Part shown: in pieces, positions 1-5,327 of the stretch
How positions within the stretch are numbered: the first letter of the stretch is position 1
Layout: every line of letters begins with the position of its first letter
From: Nostoc sp. CHAB 5834
GTDB taxonomy: Bacteria > Cyanobacteriota > Cyanobacteriia > Cyanobacteriales > Nostocaceae
Reading direction: 5' to 3'
DNA: 6,699 bases
NCBI GenBank assembly: GCA_020829485.1
Contig: JAIVFU010000245.1
Location: 1 to 6,699, forward strand
Notes under the pieces: generated by a model
What the model saw: only the letters and a program-made list of their open reading frames with translations
What the model was told of the DNA's origin: nothing
Database searches by the model: none
Program-made: the position numbers and the translations under genes

Positions 1-83
1 ACACATTAATAGAATAAATTCTTATTAAGCTTTAAAATACAACTTCATCTTATAGTTCATAAGTACTGTTCATCGACAATTAG
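1..83. other. AT-rich left flank, no gene
   Basis: This strongly AT-rich stretch lies downstream (in the minus direction) of the broken gene at 84-485. No open frame of useful length or RNA gene is visible. It contains the left arm of the 54-100 inverted repeat. It is most likely part of the mobile element or junction DNA that cut the neighbouring gene, but this is inferred only from position. Confidence 0.3.
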
Positions 84-100
84 TTAAGTACTAATGAACT
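54..100. repeat. 14-bp imperfect inverted repeat, possible element end
   Basis: The arms are AGTTCATAAGTACT (54-67) and AGTACTAATGAACT (87-100). They pair at 13 of 14 positions around a 19-base loop. The right arm carries the last codons of the gene fragment at 84-485. No T-tract follows on either strand, so it does not look like an intrinsic terminator. Subterminal hairpins of this sort are known at IS200/IS605-type ends, and with the junction motif at 114-127 that is one possible reading. No transposase is visible in the window to support it. Confidence 0.5.
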
Positions 101-485
101 TGTGACAGTTAGGGTGCGGAATGTGGGCTCTAACTGTACCAAATTCCTGCTTAGATACAGCGTCCTCTCCCGCTCCTGGTTTTGGTGCTATCGCCTCAAT
201 CCAAATCTTTAATTCACCTGTATCTATGAGTATATCCGGCCCTTTATCTTTGGAATCAATAGAGAATCCTTGAAATAGTAGTGAACACGCTAAATACATT
301 TCCCATATACGCTGATTAAAATCTATCTTTGCTTGATTTAAAAAATGAGTATCAGCATATTGCTCATACTGTAACCACATTTCTTCAATAAATTTTTTAT
401 CATCCGAATATTTTGGATCATCCCTAATAATCGTGTAAGCCGGATCTGCGTTTTTAGGAATAATATCAGAAAAAAAACAGGGCAT
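84..485 (-). pseudogene. 3'-truncated hypothetical protein, nuclease-like core (133 aa)
   Basis: This is the N-terminal part of what looks like a larger cyanobacterial hypothetical protein. Visible elements are a WLQYEQYADTHF segment (about 37-48), a helical RIWEMYLACSLLFQGF segment (59-74), and a GPDILI strand (82-87) followed by IWIEAIAPKPG (94-104). The order PD, about 12 residues, then E recalls PD-(D/E)xK nuclease folds, but the final lysine is not clearly placed, so nuclease activity is only a suggestion. From memory, related proteins continue well beyond the EFGTV segment (114-118). Here the frame runs into RAHIPHPNCHKFIST and stops, so the last 15 residues look foreign and the gene broken near 131-137. 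The ATG lacks a good ribosome binding site. It lies 99 bases after the ATPase gene and has its own candidate promoter, so it is probably a separate unit. Confidence 0.6.
105..137. repeat. Stem-loop displaying the junction motif GTGCGGAATGTGGG
   Basis: ACAGTTAG (105-112) and CTAACTGT (130-137) form a perfect 8-bp inverted repeat. The 17-base loop (113-129) contains GTGCGGAATGTGGG (114-127). The same 14 bases occur on the opposite strand at 6576-6589. The stem sits where the gene at 84-485 departs from its expected sequence. A motif in a palindrome-flanked loop at a gene break suggests the end of a mobile element or a recombination site, but the family is not identified. Confidence 0.5.
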
Positions 486-539
486 TTATTTTTTACTTAC
501 GTTTTTCTCAAAAATACAAGTATTTTCAATATAAATGCC
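481..539. promoter_or_regulatory. Nested palindromes over the start and promoter of the 84-485 gene
   Basis: An outer inverted repeat pairs GGCATTTAT (481-489, containing the start codon) with ATAAATGCC (531-539, overlapping the candidate -10 box). Inside lies the perfect palindrome AAAATACAAGTATTTT (511-526), next to the expected transcription start. The arrangement would suit an operator or a 5'-UTR hairpin that hides the start codon. No regulator is recognised, and in AT-rich DNA part of this could be chance. Confidence 0.35.
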
Positions 540-557
540 AATTAGTAAATATATCAA
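528..557 (-). promoter_or_regulatory. Candidate sigma-70 type promoter for the 84-485 gene
   Basis: On the minus strand, TTGATA (557-552, 5 of 6 matches to TTGACA) is followed after 18 bases by TATATT (533-528, 5 of 6 matches to TATAAT). Transcription would begin near 521, about 36 bases before the ATG at 485. This supports separate expression of the small gene from the upstream ATPase gene. It is a sequence match only. Confidence 0.35.
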
Positions 558-584
558 TGTTATTTTATTAGCAAACACATAAAT

Positions 585-2045
585 TTACGCATCAAAAGAA
601 ATCGGCTTACCGTTGAAATGGTTGTAAATATCCTCTGGGTTAAACCAGCTTGGCAGTGTGCGCTCTGCCTCCAGATATTCCTCCCCATTGTCATCAAGCA
701 AGCCGCGAAGAATCTTGACTCTAGACAGTGGGGTTTTACCGTTAGCTGAGAATTTTTGAATGAGGATTGTACCCGCCTCCCTCATTGCTTGTGTCCCTTC
801 GGGATAGCTTGAATTCGTGTCATTGTGGGTGATACCAGTTACATAAACTTTTGCTTTTCTAGTGTCTGTCAGATGCAGTTTGTAAAACTTTTCTGCGGGT
901 TCACCAATCAATGATTTCAGGTTGGTGTACTCATCAATCAGCACTTGTTCAGGCGTTATAGTTGCAGATTGCTCTAAGTCATTTTTACCCTTAATTCTTA
1001 ATAGCCAATGCTCACATAGTCCATCAAGTGCAGTACCTATCTCTGACTCTGACTCTGCAATGTTTTGAGTATCAAGATATCGCCATGCTTTGGAGTTATC
1101 CCCAGTTGCATGGCGGTCAATTAAGTAGTAGATGGGAATCCCTAAGCAATGCTTTCTAACAAGGGCTATAGCCGCGCTCGTGTAAGTTTTACCTGACCCC
1201 TGGCGACCGATTAACCACAGGGGGGTTAGGTTGTCGATAATCTTCCACAACCAGCCGTCCTCATGAGCCTTGAGCGCTTCTATCAGTTGGTTTGCTCGTT
1301 GTTGATCAACTGATTGCTGATTGTCACTGTCTGCGATCGCGCTTTTGGTTTTACCCTCAATCTTGCCGCGTTCCTGGGCAGCTTTCGCCCTGTCTCGCAA
1401 ATTCTCAGCAATGGTTTTATCCATCACAGAATGATTAACAGCACGGGCTTTCATAAAGTCCTCTAGCTGAATTCGAGCAGATGCGCGTTCGTTTTCCTCA
1501 TCGGTTAGCCCTAATTCTTTACGAGAATGAACGTCTAGATCAGTTAATCCATCTTTTAGGCGTTCAGTATAAAGCTGGGTTGAATGCTGCTTAATTTCAC
1601 GTTTGTACTTATTTTGCTGCCAAGTTGCATAGTCACCAGTCTTTTCGAGTTCGCCCAGTTCATAGTCCGTGCGCTTGAGCCGTTGCGAACGCACGAGCAA
1701 ACAACCCACGACACCCCATAGCCCAATAACTGCAATCCCATATCCTAGCAACTGATTAGGGTTGTCTGTAGGCAAATCACGCACCCATTGAATAGCATCA
1801 CCCTTGTAAGGAATGATGCTGCCATACAACCCGTAGCGCCGCCATTCTTCAGTAAGGACGAAACGCGGCTGGTTGCAAAAACGCTTATCCAAAGCTATTT
1901 GGCTGTGTACGCCGTTTGCTGATCTTGGACAAAATTGAATTTGTGTCAAATCGTAGGGCTGACGTGTTTGCGATGTTGCTAGCCCGATGATTGCGGCTAC
2001 ACCACACACACCAGCCAGTGCTAACTCGAAAACACCCTGTTTCAT
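585..2045 (-). CDS. Membrane-anchored P-loop ATPase, DNA-translocase-like (486 aa)
   Basis: Predicted membrane-bound NTPase. The N-terminus has a membrane span at about residues 4-22 and another at about 98-118. The loop between them, probably periplasmic, carries Cys39 and Cys57, and basic residues (QRLKR) after the second span place the rest in the cytoplasm. A charged helical linker (about 125-260) leads to the motor: Walker A GRQGSGKT (280-287), Walker B VLIDE (368-372) and a sensor-like VYVTGITHND (400-409). Two N-terminal spans plus a cytoplasmic motor is the plan of VirD4/TraD coupling proteins and FtsK/HerA-like pumps. The motor is short (about 230 residues) and I cannot place it in a named family; a Zot/pI-like phage morphogenesis ATPase is an alternative. 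The start is the ATG at 2045, with AAGGGG six bases upstream, sharing ATGA with the preceding gene, which indicates translational coupling. A HIP1 site lies inside. Confidence 0.8.
   Translation of the reverse strand: MKQGVFELALAGVCGVAAIIGLATSQTRQPYDLTQIQFCPRSANGVHSQIALDKRFCNQPRFVLTEEWRRYGLYGSIIPYKGDAIQWVRDLPTDNPNQLLGYGIAVIGLWGVVGCLLVRSQRLKRTDYELGELEKTGDYATWQQNKYKREIKQHSTQLYTERLKDGLTDLDVHSRKELGLTDEENERASARIQLEDFMKARAVNHSVMDKTIAENLRDRAKAAQERGKIEGKTKSAIADSDNQQSVDQQRANQLIEALKAHEDGWLWKIIDNLTPLWLIGRQGSGKTYTSAAIALVRKHCLGIPIYYLIDRHATGDNSKAWRYLDTQNIAESESEIGTALDGLCEHWLLRIKGKNDLEQSATITPEQVLIDEYTNLKSLIGEPAEKFYKLHLTDTRKAKVYVTGITHNDTNSSYPEGTQAMREAGTILIQKFSANGKTPLSRVKILRGLLDDNGEEYLEAERTLPSWFNPEDIYNHFNGKPISFDA
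1333..1340. other. HIP1 octamer GCGATCGC
   Basis: This is a perfect copy of the highly iterated palindrome abundant in many cyanobacterial genomes, here inside the ATPase coding region. It supports a cyanobacterial host and suggests the segment has resided long enough in such genomes to carry the signature. Confidence 0.85.
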
Positions 2046-2611
2046 GAGCGCCCCTTAAAAATAATTGCAATGGAACCAATGAATAAAGCCAACGCGACTG
2101 CAATACTTAGCCAAGGATCTGATTGTGGATTCTGTTTTTCAATGGTTTGGATGTCTTGGCTAATCTGCGTGACTGTTTCTTTAGTCAAATTCTCAAAATA
2201 TTGATGGTCTTTGACTGCTAGCCAAGTTGTGACACCTGCAAACACCAAGCCACCAGCAGTTTTTAAAACATTTTGCATATTATCTACCTCTAATCCGTCA
2301 GTGTTGTAATTAACTCTCAAGCCCGTTAGCCCAGCGAGAGAGCCAACGCTGCACACAGAAAACGAGAGCGAAATTGCCAGCCAGAGATTAACGCCGCCGC
2401 CAGTTATTAAGAGATATTTAGCTATCAAGAATCCTGTAGAATTTAGCGACCAGCCGACAAAGAATCTCGTCAGTTTTTCCGTTGTATTGATAACATCTTG
2501 ACGGTGCTGTTTGCGTGATTCCAGGTGTGATATCAAGTCTTTTGGTAAGGGGGTATCGGGGGCGATTTCGCTTACTACTTCTTCTTGTGACTCTTCAATG
2601 TCGTATGTCAT
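2042..2611 (-). CDS. Multi-span membrane protein of unknown function (189 aa)
   Basis: I do not recognise a family. The N-terminal 45 residues are hydrophilic and acidic (EESQEEVVSE), so probably cytoplasmic. About four hydrophobic segments follow, at roughly 50-70, 75-98, 118-133 and 166-185, and a short basic tail (KGRS) ends the protein. A hydrophilic helical stretch (about 134-164, VKDHQYFENLTKETVTQI...) separates the last two spans. The stop codon overlaps the ATPase start as ATGA, so the two are very likely co-translated and may act in one complex; this protein could be its membrane partner. The ribosome binding site before the ATG is poor. A 64-base gap with an inverted repeat separates it from the upstream gene. 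Confidence 0.7.
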   Translation of the reverse strand: MTYDIEESQEEVVSEIAPDTPLPKDLISHLESRKQHRQDVINTTEKLTRFFVGWSLNSTGFLIAKYLLITGGGVNLWLAISLSFSVCSVGSLAGLTGLRVNYNTDGLEVDNMQNVLKTAGGLVFAGVTTWLAVKDHQYFENLTKETVTQISQDIQTIEKQNPQSDPWLSIAVALALFIGSIAIIFKGRS

Positions 2612-2633
2612 ATTACTGTCAGGATATTTATTT

Positions 2634-2667
2634 GCCCGACACTAACTTTATGTGGTGAATGTCGGGT
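2634..2667 (-). promoter_or_regulatory. Intergenic inverted repeat between the 217-aa and 189-aa genes
   Basis: CCCGACA (2635-2641) and TGTCGGG (2660-2666) form a perfect 7-bp inverted repeat with an 18-base spacer. A possible G-T pair at 2634/2667 would extend it. It fills the only sizeable gap late in the gene run and lies just upstream of a gene with a weak ribosome binding site. In the minus direction no T-tract follows, so a simple intrinsic terminator is unlikely. Operator, mRNA processing site or attenuator are possible. Confidence 0.4.
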
Positions 2668-2675
2668 TTAAACTA

Positions 2676-3329
2676 TCAGAAACCTAGCAGGGCATCCTTA
2701 ATTTTTTGTACAATTGAGCGCCCAGCATATTGTTTTTTCGGCTTGAAATCATCACGAGCGTTATCACCCATTTCTAAGTAATACTTGCCCACTTCTCTAT
2801 CGTGTTGTAGGTCAATTGTTTGTTGTCTAATGTCTGTCTGCAATTCTGCCTGCAACATCTTATATTCGCCGTCAACTTGCATCATGTGTTTATCTACCCA
2901 TGCTTTCAGCAATAGATGGTCTGTTGCTTGTTGATGGCGCAGTGATTCTTTCTCCTTGGATGAAGCGAAATCAAGCTTCATCTCTTCTAGGATGTTAGCT
3001 AGATGAGTATCTGCTAAAATCGCTGACTGTACTGCTCTTTCAATTTTTTCGCCGCTAACACCAGCTTGTTTGTAGATGTCGCTCAGGACTACGTTTAAGT
3101 CCTCAGTCCCTTTGATAGCGGCTAGCATTTGCTCTCTAACCTGTGGGGCGAATTCACTAATCTTTGCTCCGTCATTACCCATTTGGCCTATCAGCTTTAG
3201 GGCTGATTTATCGCCTGTTAGCGCTCTGACTACTAAGTTGGTAGATGCATTGAATTTAGTTTTTAATTGGCGCTCTAGGTGGCGTGATTTGGAAGTTACC
3301 AGATTTTTTAGCTTCATTGAACTTTTCAC
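2676..3329 (-). CDS. Helical hypothetical protein (217 aa)
   Basis: No family recognised. The protein is highly charged and predicted almost entirely helical, with a basic N-terminus (KLKNLVTSKSRHLERQLKTK), a glutamine-rich helix at about 147-180 (KHMMQVDGEYK...DIRQQTIDLQ) and a basic C-terminus (SIVQKIKDALLGF) that could be amphipathic. There is no clear transmembrane span and no enzymatic motif. I take the GTG at 3329 as start because AAAGGA lies eight bases upstream; the ATG four codons later (3317) is the alternative. The start lies inside the preceding membrane-protein gene, giving a 74-base overlap in another frame, which argues for coupled translation. Context suggests a cytoplasmic or membrane-peripheral part of the same machinery as the downstream membrane protein and ATPase. 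Confidence 0.65.
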   Translation of the reverse strand: MKSSMKLKNLVTSKSRHLERQLKTKFNASTNLVVRALTGDKSALKLIGQMGNDGAKISEFAPQVREQMLAAIKGTEDLNVVLSDIYKQAGVSGEKIERAVQSAILADTHLANILEEMKLDFASSKEKESLRHQQATDHLLLKAWVDKHMMQVDGEYKMLQAELQTDIRQQTIDLQHDREVGKYYLEMGDNARDDFKPKKQYAGRSIVQKIKDALLGF

Positions 3330-3531
3330 AGCGATATTCCTTTGATGGGGTAAATGTTTTGTTGCAGTGATACTCCATTCGCCTTACATATTGCTCAATA
3401 TTTGACTTTCGTTTGAGATATTGCTGATAGTTTGAGTGTTCTAGTATTGGCAGGTACAAGCAGTTGTACAAGGGTAAAATCACAGCACCGAGCGCACACA
3501 AACTAACAGCAATTCTTGAGAAGTAGCTCAT
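3256..3531 (-). CDS. Small single-span membrane protein (91 aa)
   Basis: Unknown small protein. I start it at the ATG at 3531. The frame extends upstream to a TTG at 3570, but that would place charged residues (ECLGFRWVR) before the hydrophobic segment and has no ribosome binding site; the ATG itself has only a weak GGTGGG-like one. From the ATG, residues about 5-28 (SRIAVSLCALGAVILPLYNC) form a single membrane span or uncleaved signal anchor. The remainder is hydrophilic and basic, with a CNKTFTPSKEYRC pair of cysteines that could form a disulfide if exported. The last 74 bases overlap the start of the next gene in another frame. Size and topology would suit a minor structural or accessory membrane subunit; no function can be assigned. 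Confidence 0.55.
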   Translation of the reverse strand: MSYFSRIAVSLCALGAVILPLYNCLYLPILEHSNYQQYLKRKSNIEQYVRRMEYHCNKTFTPSKEYRCEKFNEAKKSGNFQITPPRAPIKN

Positions 3532-3577
3532 TCTCACCCACCGAAACCCCAAGCACTCAAGCAGCGTCAAGTCATTG

Positions 3578-4240
3578 CTATTGAGCCGCGTTAAGCCTTG
3601 CGAGAATTGAGAATTGGGTGCTTTTAATGTTTTGGCGGATGACTCCCATATCCGCTTTGATGTCTCCTGAGAAGTTGTTAACCTTTTGATTCAATCTAGA
3701 AGCCCTACTGCTTACGTGTTCTCGCAAGTCTTGGGCGTTAGTCTCAAATGATTGCTCAATGACATCAAATTTCTGATCAACGTAGCTCTTGATTGCAGCC
3801 GTTACAGTACTGATGAATTGGCTGTAGTCGGTAAAGGTGTCGTCAACATTTTCAGCGATACTTAATGTTTCTTGTTCGGTTAATTCAAACCCCAGCGCCG
3901 ATGATTGGGCTGTTACAATCTGACGCTTATCTTCACTAGTTACAGTGATGCTGTTAATCTCTTGGGAAGCGACCGTAAGCTGACTATTATCAAGTTCTGG
4001 GTGTTCCTCTTCTACTTGTGAGAGAAACGTTTCTTTAACGGGTTCATCAACTACAGATAATTGGCAAGTTGTTTTTCCTTTGAGATAGTCAACGGCTTGG
4101 CTCAATTGCTCTTTGGTGGGATTGTCAAGGTCATCGCACTCGACAGCGATCGCAGCTGTTGTGTAATCATCTTTAGTGAATCCTTGATAGCCCTGTTTGT
4201 ACAAACGAGCGCGGACATTGTTAGTAAATTTGTCAGACAT
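3578..4240 (-). CDS. Acidic protein with C-terminal coiled coil (220 aa)
   Basis: No family recognised. The N-terminal half is acidic with a compact helical look (GFTKDDYTTAAIAVE, then DNPTKEQLSQAVDYLKGK at about 40-57). The middle is polar and probably flexible (about 65-105). The C-terminal third (about 145-220) has the spacing of a long coiled coil (YVDQKFDVIEQSFE..., then LREHVSSRASRLNQKVNNF), which suggests oligomerisation or a tether. There is no membrane span. The ATG at 4240 is preceded by AAGGAG at good spacing, and this site overlaps the TAA of the upstream gene (12-base gap), so the two are co-transcribed. A HIP1 site lies within the coding region. Confidence 0.65.
   Translation of the reverse strand: MSDKFTNNVRARLYKQGYQGFTKDDYTTAAIAVECDDLDNPTKEQLSQAVDYLKGKTTCQLSVVDEPVKETFLSQVEEEHPELDNSQLTVASQEINSITVTSEDKRQIVTAQSSALGFELTEQETLSIAENVDDTFTDYSQFISTVTAAIKSYVDQKFDVIEQSFETNAQDLREHVSSRASRLNQKVNNFSGDIKADMGVIRQNIKSTQFSILARLNAAQ
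4146..4153. other. HIP1 octamer GCGATCGC
   Basis: Second perfect HIP1 palindrome, inside the 220-aa gene. With the copy at 1333-1340 it supports a cyanobacterial origin of the gene run. Confidence 0.85.
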
Positions 4241-4252
4241 GATGATTGCTCC

Positions 4253-4762
4253 TTAGAGGGCTAGTGTTAAAACTTCGGTGGTTGCGGATTTCATCGGTTG
4301 TGAGCGCTTGTTGATTGCCCATTTAGCAGCAACAAACGCAACAAGGGCTAAATCTTTGCAGTGGTAAATATTTTCAGCGCTGAAAGATAGTTCAGCTTTC
4401 TCAAACCAGTAGTAAGGAGTGCTACGCGGTACGTGGTCAAGATTGATTTTTAAATAGTCTGCAAGAAGCTTCATAAATTCTTCTCCGTGATATTGAGCAT
4501 CCATCTCGTAGAAGTGCTTGAATGCCTCCCAGCGTTCACTAAACCCCTCACCGCGACCTGTAAAGCTGCCGTAGCGACGTTTAAATCCGGCGAATGTCTC
4601 AACTATCTTTTGAGCATCGCTACCCAGCACGTTGAAACTAAAATGCTGTTTCAGAATAGAGACTGTCCGATACCAAGTAATGTCAGCAATCTCTTTCCCT
4701 AACTCGCGCTCGTAGACTCGTTTGAGTTTTCGATACTTAGCCACATACTCTTTATTTGACAC
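4253..4762 (-). CDS. Hypothetical protein, first large gene of the run (169 aa)
   Basis: No family recognised. The protein is soluble, basic at the N-terminus (YRKLKRVYEREL) and rich in aromatic residues (FKHFYEMDAQYH, TPYYWFEKAELSF), predicted helical, with no membrane span or catalytic motif. Its position at the head of the gene run and its basic helices would fit a nucleic-acid-binding or regulatory role, but nothing proves it. The start is GTG at 4762. GGAGG lies only four bases upstream, a strong but rather close site, and a TAA in the same frame just upstream excludes a longer protein. The downstream gene begins 12 bases after its stop. The small ORF at 4775-4915 ends just before it. 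Confidence 0.6.
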   Translation of the reverse strand: MSNKEYVAKYRKLKRVYERELGKEIADITWYRTVSILKQHFSFNVLGSDAQKIVETFAGFKRRYGSFTGRGEGFSERWEAFKHFYEMDAQYHGEEFMKLLADYLKINLDHVPRSTPYYWFEKAELSFSAENIYHCKDLALVAFVAAKWAINKRSQPMKSATTEVLTLAL

Positions 4763-4774
4763 ATTACCTCCGTT

Positions 4775-4915
4775 TTATTCTGTAATGGTGTATAAAATTG
4801 ATTCGTATTCCGAATGCGTCCAAGGTATTTGATGTATGTAATTAGCTGAATCAGTTATCTCGATATGACCCGCTAGCTGAAAGCTATCAATAACCCTGAA
4901 AAATAACTCTGACAA
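4775..4915 (-). CDS. Candidate small ORF (46 aa), possibly the 3' half of a frameshifted gene
   Basis: From a TTG at 4915 the frame runs 46 codons (MSELFFRVIDSFQLAGHIEI..., ending YESILYTITE). It stops 12 bases before the GTG of the 169-aa gene, so it could be its translational leader. The TTG has no good ribosome binding site. A second frame, offset by one base, is open from 4998 to 4876 and reads QYIKNSGNPSECVIIADEKT and onward. The two would join into one protein of about 58-75 residues if one base were added, or a -1 slip occurred, at the TTTTT run (4903-4899). A GTG at 4950 is a possible start for that joined version. It could be a real small gene, a decayed gene or chance; no homologue is recognised. 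Confidence 0.35.
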   Translation of the reverse strand: MSELFFRVIDSFQLAGHIEITDSANYIHQIPWTHSEYESILYTITE

Positions 4916-5006
4916 ATTTCAAAGTATGTTTTTTCGTCGGCTATAATCACGCATTCACTTGGGTTGCCAGAGTTTTTGATATATTGACAAAATTCCTTCT
5001 ACCCCC

Positions 5007-5045
5007 GTACAAGCGCCCCTTTTGGACTAGTTGACGCGCTTGTAC
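5007..5045. promoter_or_regulatory. Perfect 10-bp inverted repeat, operator- or oriT-like
   Basis: GTACAAGCGC (5007-5016) and GCGCTTGTAC (5036-5045) are exact inverted copies around a 19-base spacer that itself holds the palindrome ACTAGT. It lies in the leader of the gene run, downstream of the stop at 5090. In the minus direction the following bases are GGGGGTAG rather than a T-tract, so a terminator reading is weak. A binding site for a dimeric regulator, or a DNA-processing site such as the inverted repeat beside a relaxase nick site, are possible; no relaxase is visible. Confidence 0.5.
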
Positions 5046-5089
5046 CTTTGCTTTTGAACGTCTTGCGCGGTAGTAGATGTTACCAAGGT

Positions 5090-5286
5090 TTAGAACAAAC
5101 TCAACTGTATTGAGTTCTTAGTTATCTCTGCTGTGTGCTGTTTATATAAGCTCGGCACTTCGTAGCAGCGTCTTAGCACCTTGTCACGATTGAGCTTTAA
5201 GTCAGCAGTCTTAGACTGACGCGCTAAAGGACGGAAATAGTACTGGGTGTATCTGATACTGTCGCTACTGGTTAAATATCTGTACA
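5090..5286 (-). pseudogene. 3' exon: C-terminal fragment of an intron-interrupted protein ending in QLSLF
   Basis: This is coding sequence directly after the group II intron 3' end. In the open frame the first codon is split by the intron (xTG), and about 64 residues follow (YRYLTSSDSIRYTQYYFRPL... to the TAA at 5090). The protein is basic and aromatic and ends NSIQLSLF. QLSLF at or near a C-terminus is the classical bacterial sliding-clamp (DnaN) binding pentapeptide, found in polymerases, mismatch-repair and methylase-type proteins. The host gene was thus probably a DNA-metabolism gene, but I cannot name it. The matching 5' exon is not visible because the intron is 5'-truncated, so the gene is presumably dead here. 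A standalone gene starting at the TTG on 5287 is unlikely: it would begin with the last intron base and has no ribosome binding site. Confidence 0.6.
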
Positions 5287-5324
5287 ATTAAACTCAACGA
5301 ATCGGTCACCCGACCCGTTGGTCT
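5287..5324 (-). ncRNA. Group II intron domain VI with branch-point A
   Basis: On the minus strand an 11-bp helix pairs 5320-5310 with 5305-5295 (two G-U pairs) and is capped by a GTGA tetraloop (5309-5306). Below it, GAC (5323-5321) can pair with GTT (5293-5291), leaving A5294 bulged as the lariat branch point, eight bases from the intron 3' end counting itself. The intron terminates ...TTTAAT at 5287, which fits the AY 3' consensus. Confidence 0.85.
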
Positions 5325-5327
5325 TCA

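Larger units (their letters stand above)
4763..5089. other. Leader region of the gene run
   Basis: This 327-base stretch separates the intron-interrupted gene from the gene run. It holds the candidate small ORF (4775-4915, with possible extension to 4998) and the perfect 10-bp inverted repeat at 5007-5045. I found no convincing -35/-10 pair on the minus strand and no T-tract terminator after the upstream stop at 5090, so where transcription of the run begins is not clear from the sequence. Confidence 0.4.

Noticed and set aside
1556..1741. Minus-strand open frame of 61 codons
   Set aside because: It lies wholly inside the ATPase gene in another frame and has no ribosome binding site or domain.
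1885..2103. Minus-strand open frame of 72 codons
   Set aside because: It overlaps the ATPase N-terminus and the membrane-protein C-terminus, both better supported in their own frames.
3076..3345. Plus-strand open frame of 89 codons
   Set aside because: It is antisense to the 217-aa gene; its composition is that of a shadow frame and no plus-strand promoter or ribosome binding site is evident.
3532..3570. Upstream TTG start for the small membrane protein (104 aa)
   Set aside because: It adds charged residues before the membrane span, has no ribosome binding site and uses a rarer start; the ATG at 3531 is simpler.
4061..4702. Plus-strand open frames at 4061-4264 and 4487-4702
   Set aside because: They are antisense to the 220-aa and 169-aa genes, which have good ribosome binding sites and conserved spacing.
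585..4762. Filamentous phage genome (inovirus-like cassette with Zot-type ATPase)
   Set aside because: No recognisable major coat protein, single-stranded DNA binding protein or rolling-circle initiator, and the ATPase has its spans before the motor; kept only as an alternative.
5007..5045. Rho-independent terminator
   Set aside because: The stem is good, but the bases after it in the transcribed direction are G-rich and not a T-tract.
5090..5287. Independent 65-aa gene starting at TTG 5287
   Set aside because: The TTG uses the last base of the intron; the sequence is better explained as the 3' exon of an interrupted gene.
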